The translations under genes were made by a program, and so were the position numbers. The notes beneath the pieces were generated by a model that saw nothing but the letters and a program-made list of their open reading frames with translations, ran no database searches and was not told where the DNA came from. A DNA stretch of 64,000 bases from the NCBI GenBank assembly GCA_024636835.1, contig JAGXGH010000012.1, positions 50,294 through 114,293 of the forward strand. The letters are read 5' to 3'. Position 1 is the stretch's first letter; the number at the start of each line of letters is the position of its first letter. Below are positions 61,466-64,000 of the stretch, one piece after another. This DNA is from Verrucomicrobiales bacterium (lineage in GTDB: Bacteria; Verrucomicrobiota; Verrucomicrobiia; Verrucomicrobiales; SLCJ01).

Positions 61466-62074
61466 TCAGCGCAAGCTAAGGAAGCGCACGAGAAGCAGGT
61501 GCTCCTCGGTGACATCGTTCCCGCTGCGCCGGTAGCGCGTGAGGTGTTGGATGCCGCCGGGAGGGCCAAGCGGGACGAGGGCGACACCGTTCTCCGGGCT
61601 CAACTGATCGAGAAGCCTTGTGGGCTTTTCCGGGAAGGCGACCGTGGCGAGTATCCGGTCGTAGGGGGCGTGCTCAGCCCAGCCTTCGGCTCCGTCGCCG
61701 TTGCGGAAGTGGACCTTGGTGTAGCCGAGATCCTCGAGCCGGGCCCGGGCGGTGCGGCTGAGGGTGGAACTGAACTCGACGGTGGCCACCTCGGCGGCGA
61801 GTTCGGCAAGGATGGCGGTCTGGTAGCCCGAGCCGGTGCCGATTTCCAAGACGCGATCATTGGGGCCGATCTCAAGCCATTCGGTCATCTGCGCAACCAG
61901 CGAGGGTTGCGAAATCGTTGCCTCGTCCTCGATGGGGAGCGGGTGGTCGGCCCAGGCTTCGGCTTGAAGTGAATCGGGCACAAATCGGGCGCGGTCGATC
62001 TTGGAAAAGGCCTGACGGACACGCGCGTCGGCAACGCCCCGCAAAAGTGGTTTGGCTGGATCGTGATTCGTCAT
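61466..62074 (-). CDS. pcm: Protein-L-isoaspartate O-methyltransferase
   Basis: 202 aa from the ATG at 62072-62074 (MTNHDPAKPLLRGVADARVR); an in-frame start at 62113 is possible. Family motifs are complete: AFSKIDRARFVPD, PLPIEDEATISQPSLVAQMT, the SAM loop VLEIGTGSGYQTAIL, and later LVPLGPPGGIQ. The enzyme methylates isoaspartyl residues in aged proteins as the first step of repair. Remnants of other genes lie on both sides, so it appears to be one of the survivors of a decayed cluster. Confidence 0.92.
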   Translation of the reverse strand: MTNHDPAKPLLRGVADARVRQAFSKIDRARFVPDSLQAEAWADHPLPIEDEATISQPSLVAQMTEWLEIGPNDRVLEIGTGSGYQTAILAELAAEVATVEFSSTLSRTARARLEDLGYTKVHFRNGDGAEGWAEHAPYDRILATVAFPEKPTRLLDQLSPENGVALVPLGPPGGIQHLTRYRRSGNDVTEEHLLLVRFLSLR

Positions 62075-62116
62075 GGCTTGTTGTATGTTCTTGTTAGGGA
62101 CGGATGCAAACATGAT

Positions 62117-62224
62117 CTAAACAATGATCGCGAAAGGATGCCACTCCGGCAGTTTCGGTGTCCGTACCAAGCCGAGCGGCGTGACGGCACGGCTCTGCTC
62201 AAACCAGATGTATTCGTCGAATTG
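62117..62224 (-). pseudogene. C-terminal remnant, probably of an erythromycin esterase-type gene
   Basis: The minus frame reads QFDEYIWFEQSRAVTPLG, LVRTPKLPEWHPFAIIV and a stop at 62117. The FD...TRAV-PL pattern with a Pro/Phe-rich end resembles the C-terminus of the erythromycin esterase family. Only about 35 codons remain, so the identification is tentative. Confidence 0.4.
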
Positions 62225-62280
62225 CCCCGGGATATATAATCATAACCTAAAGAGCTGAAGGTTATGTAAACCGAAATTTC

Positions 62281-62355
62281 TCATGTCGCCGCCCGGGCAC
62301 GTGCACTGAGGAACGCCCAGAGCGCCTCGTTGGCATGGTCTAGGGGCAACGTGGT
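62281..62355 (-). pseudogene. Second alcohol dehydrogenase C-terminal remnant
   Basis: The minus frame reads TTLPLDHANEALWAFLSARA and then a stop, like FPLDQANEALKAF in the remnant at 58243-58491. It is joined upstream directly to the PPK2 remnant, so a deletion end lies near 62352. Confidence 0.6.
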
Positions 62356-62478
62356 TCTTCAGCAGTTTATGATACTGCTTCTTCGATTCGAAGAAGCGCT
62401 TCACTTTCGTCGGTTACTTCTTGAGATTGACCTTGTCTCCGGGCGGCACCCGGAAATCCTTGGAATCGATTTTATGCT
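62352..62478 (-). pseudogene. N-terminal remnant of a polyphosphate kinase 2 (PPK2) gene
   Basis: The minus frame reads HKIDSKDFRVPPGDKVNLKK, a stop, then PTKVKRFFESKKQYHKLLKN. FRVPPGxKVxLK followed by a helix of this type is the start of PPK2 proteins. The catalytic P-loop domain is missing. Confidence 0.6.
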
Positions 62479-62497
62479 TCAGAGCTTTGTTGGTTGC

Positions 62498-63823
62498 TCA
62501 AAGGCAGGGTTCTGTGTCGAGCGCGGCGAGCGCGGTTGCCAGTCGGCTCTCAAATCTTGCCAGGTCGTGCGGGGAGTCAATGGTGCGTCCGGCCAGTTCG
62601 GCGATTCGCTGCGCTTGCTCACGAAGCACAAGGCGCCGGGTCGGACTGGCCGATTGACTGGCGATGGTTTGCAGCGCGCCGAGCATCCGCAGCATGATAG
62701 CCACATTGCCTTTGGCGCTTTCCCGAATCTGATCGAACGATTCGGCCACCAGGCTGGCGAAGGTCGGGCCGATGGTGATCACCTGCAGTTCGCCTTCCTC
62801 AGAGCGTAGCGAAGATGGAATGTCCCTGGTCGTGAGCCGTGACAGAATCGCGGTCAAATAGTCCACGCACATCACGGCCGTCGTGGTGTCGTTAACGCCC
62901 GATGAGAGTGCTCGCAAGGCGATGTCCACGAGCTGCCGGATGCCGAAGCCGGGATCCTGTTCCACCGTCCGGTAAAGTTTGATGCTGTATGCCGCTTGCA
63001 TCTCGGCGATGAGATCTTTGTCGGGCGGGCTGTCCAGCGCGAGCGATGCGAGCGGAGTCTCCTGGACCACAAACTCGCCGATGCTGTGTTCCATTCGCAC
63101 GATGGTCTGGTGCTCGCGCGCCAGGCGCAGAAACGCCGCGTTATCCACACTTAGGATGTATCCATTCTGGTAGGCCGGGATCGCCTGCCAGTGGCGATCC
63201 GCGAGCGGGAGCGAGGCCTGATCGTTCTCATCGCCCGCCAATCCTTCTCCGAGTTTGCCCGGGAAAAGCCGGTCAACAGCCAACAGGGTTTCATCGGCCA
63301 CGGAGGCAATGATGTTGGCGGCCTGAATCGACGAAGCGATGTGGTGAATGAAGAAAATGAGGACAGCGATGCCACCTATCGCCAGCACCACCCCGACCGA
63401 GACGGCCAGGTTCGGCACGAATGCGCCCTCGTCCCCACCACGAATGGTGCGTAACACAATCACACAATAAGTGAAAACGCCGGCGAAGATTCCGAGCACG
63501 ATCTGCGTGACGCGGTCCCGCATGAAGTTCCGCAGGATGCGGGAGGTGTATTGACTCGAAGCCAGCGCCAGCGTGACCAAGGTCATGGAAAACGTGACGC
63601 CCACCACGGTCATCATCGAGCCGGCGATCGTGGAGAGCATCCCGCGCGCGCCCGCCGCGCCGGCCCCAAACACCCGCGGCCAGCGCTCCGCCCATTGATT
63701 GCTCCCGCTGGTATCCACATCAATCAAGCCCATCGCGAGGATGACGCTGGCCGCAAGAATCAGCGTGGGAAGAAACCAAAAGCTTCCCCGCAAATTGCTC
63801 CAAAGCTGTTTGAGTTTTTTCAT
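62498..63823 (-). CDS. DUF2254 membrane protein
   Basis: 441 aa. The N-terminal half has four transmembrane helices: FWFLPTLILAASVILAMGLI, the MLSTIAGSMMTVVGVTFSMT segment, IVLGIFAGVFTYCVIVLRTI and VSVGVVLAIGGIAVLIFFIH. Between helices 2 and 3 is LASSQYTSRILRNFMRDR, a family hallmark, and FGIRQLVDIALRALSSGVND lies in the soluble half. The family is of unknown function and is found in envelope stress contexts. It starts 45 bases downstream of the YihY-type gene end on the same strand. Confidence 0.88.
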   Translation of the reverse strand: MKKLKQLWSNLRGSFWFLPTLILAASVILAMGLIDVDTSGSNQWAERWPRVFGAGAAGARGMLSTIAGSMMTVVGVTFSMTLVTLALASSQYTSRILRNFMRDRVTQIVLGIFAGVFTYCVIVLRTIRGGDEGAFVPNLAVSVGVVLAIGGIAVLIFFIHHIASSIQAANIIASVADETLLAVDRLFPGKLGEGLAGDENDQASLPLADRHWQAIPAYQNGYILSVDNAAFLRLAREHQTIVRMEHSIGEFVVQETPLASLALDSPPDKDLIAEMQAAYSIKLYRTVEQDPGFGIRQLVDIALRALSSGVNDTTTAVMCVDYLTAILSRLTTRDIPSSLRSEEGELQVITIGPTFASLVAESFDQIRESAKGNVAIMLRMLGALQTIASQSASPTRRLVLREQAQRIAELAGRTIDSPHDLARFESRLATALAALDTEPCL

Positions 63824-63867
63824 GATTTAACGTTCATATTTGTTGGCCGGTTAAATTGCGACGTTAA

Positions 63868-64000
63868 TCACCCTCTGGTTGCTTGCAACGGACCATTGGA
63901 TTTCGCCCCGACCTCCGCCAGCGCCGCGCAAAAACAGATGCCGAACACGCAGAAGCAGCTTGAGAGATAAATCCACATCAGGAACGCCACGATGCCGCCC
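63868..64000 (-). CDS. C-terminal end of a second YihY/BrkB-family protein (partial)
   Basis: The minus strand enters at the window edge with GGIVAFLMWIYLSSCFCVFG and continues ICFCAALAEVGAKSNGPLQA to a stop at 63868. The pattern of a last helix (VAFLMWIYLSS) followed by G...AALAE matches the end of YihY/BrkB proteins. It is cut by the window edge and directly upstream of the DUF2254 gene. The normal GAELN motif is altered, so it could be degenerate. Confidence 0.5.
   Translation of the reverse strand, partial: GGIVAFLMWIYLSSCFCVFGICFCAALAEVGAKSNGPLQATRG

Noticed and set aside
61235..61972. 245-codon plus-strand frame across the pcm gene
   Set aside because: Most of it is antisense to pcm, whose motifs are complete. 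Only the separate C-terminal remnant at 61288-61461, in another frame, looks protein-like.
1..64000. Search for tRNA, rRNA, riboswitch and intact insertion sequence
   Set aside because: No cloverleaf-like sequence, rRNA segment, known riboswitch core or transposase frame was recognised by eye; a covariance-model scan would be needed to be sure.

Overview
The window looks like the chromosome of a Verrucomicrobiota bacterium that degrades polysaccharides. The evidence is two proteins with PEP-CTERM tails (PEPS, a hydrophobic stretch, then RRRR), many LamG/jellyroll modules, Asp-rich linkers before short C-terminal domains, a multidomain sulfatase, a GH106-type rhamnosidase, a DUF1080 protein and DUF6288 proteins. 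No rRNA, tRNA, CRISPR array or intact transposase was seen. Genus cannot be assigned by reading.

Region 1 (1-29,111) is a secreted-protein locus. On the minus strand, a probable operon runs from a LamG/Ig-like/sulfatase protein (7467-10712) through a LamG/beta-propeller hydrolase-like protein, a 351-aa secreted protein and a DUF6288 lipoprotein to a truncated MFS transporter at the left edge. Before it lie two PEP-CTERM proteins (10886-12802) that are paralogues of two operon members, with a strong terminator between the groups. A NarL-type two-component pair and a GntR-LacI hybrid regulator follow. Next comes a 4048-aa secreted protein built from a DUF6288 core, Ig/PKD-like modules, nested jellyrolls and 13 PASTA domains, ten of them in a 204-bp tandem array.

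Region 2 (29,112-43,240) holds an exonuclease and a truncated cNMP/CBS protein, a DUF3500 protein, a GH106 glycosidase and a DUF1080 protein. After these is a run of envelope- and stress-type genes: YihY, a baeRF7-like protein, BON-MscS, an sll1863-like coiled-coil protein, a SpoIIAA-like protein and CHAD. Dispersed intergenic repeats lie between them.

Region 3 (43,544-56,991) is a defence island. A type I restriction-modification system (hsdM, hsdS ... hsdR) is split by seven inserted genes: an unknown protein overlapping hsdS, two FRG-domain proteins, a trypsin-like protease with a visible His-Asp-Ser triad, and a DarT/DarG toxin-antitoxin pair. Tiny coupled ORFs and a decayed second hsdR start are also present. 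An AbiE-type pair follows. The unknown/FRG/FRG/protease set is the best candidate for an undescribed system.

Region 4 (56,992-64,000) has a Trk potassium-uptake operon with an extra membrane TrkA_C protein, a protein-isoaspartate methyltransferase, a DUF2254 protein and the end of a second YihY. Around them is a graveyard of gene remnants (RND pump, alcohol dehydrogenase twice, flavin reductase, probable erythromycin esterase, PPK2) and a MITE-like element.

All calls come from reading translations and motifs. No database search was run.
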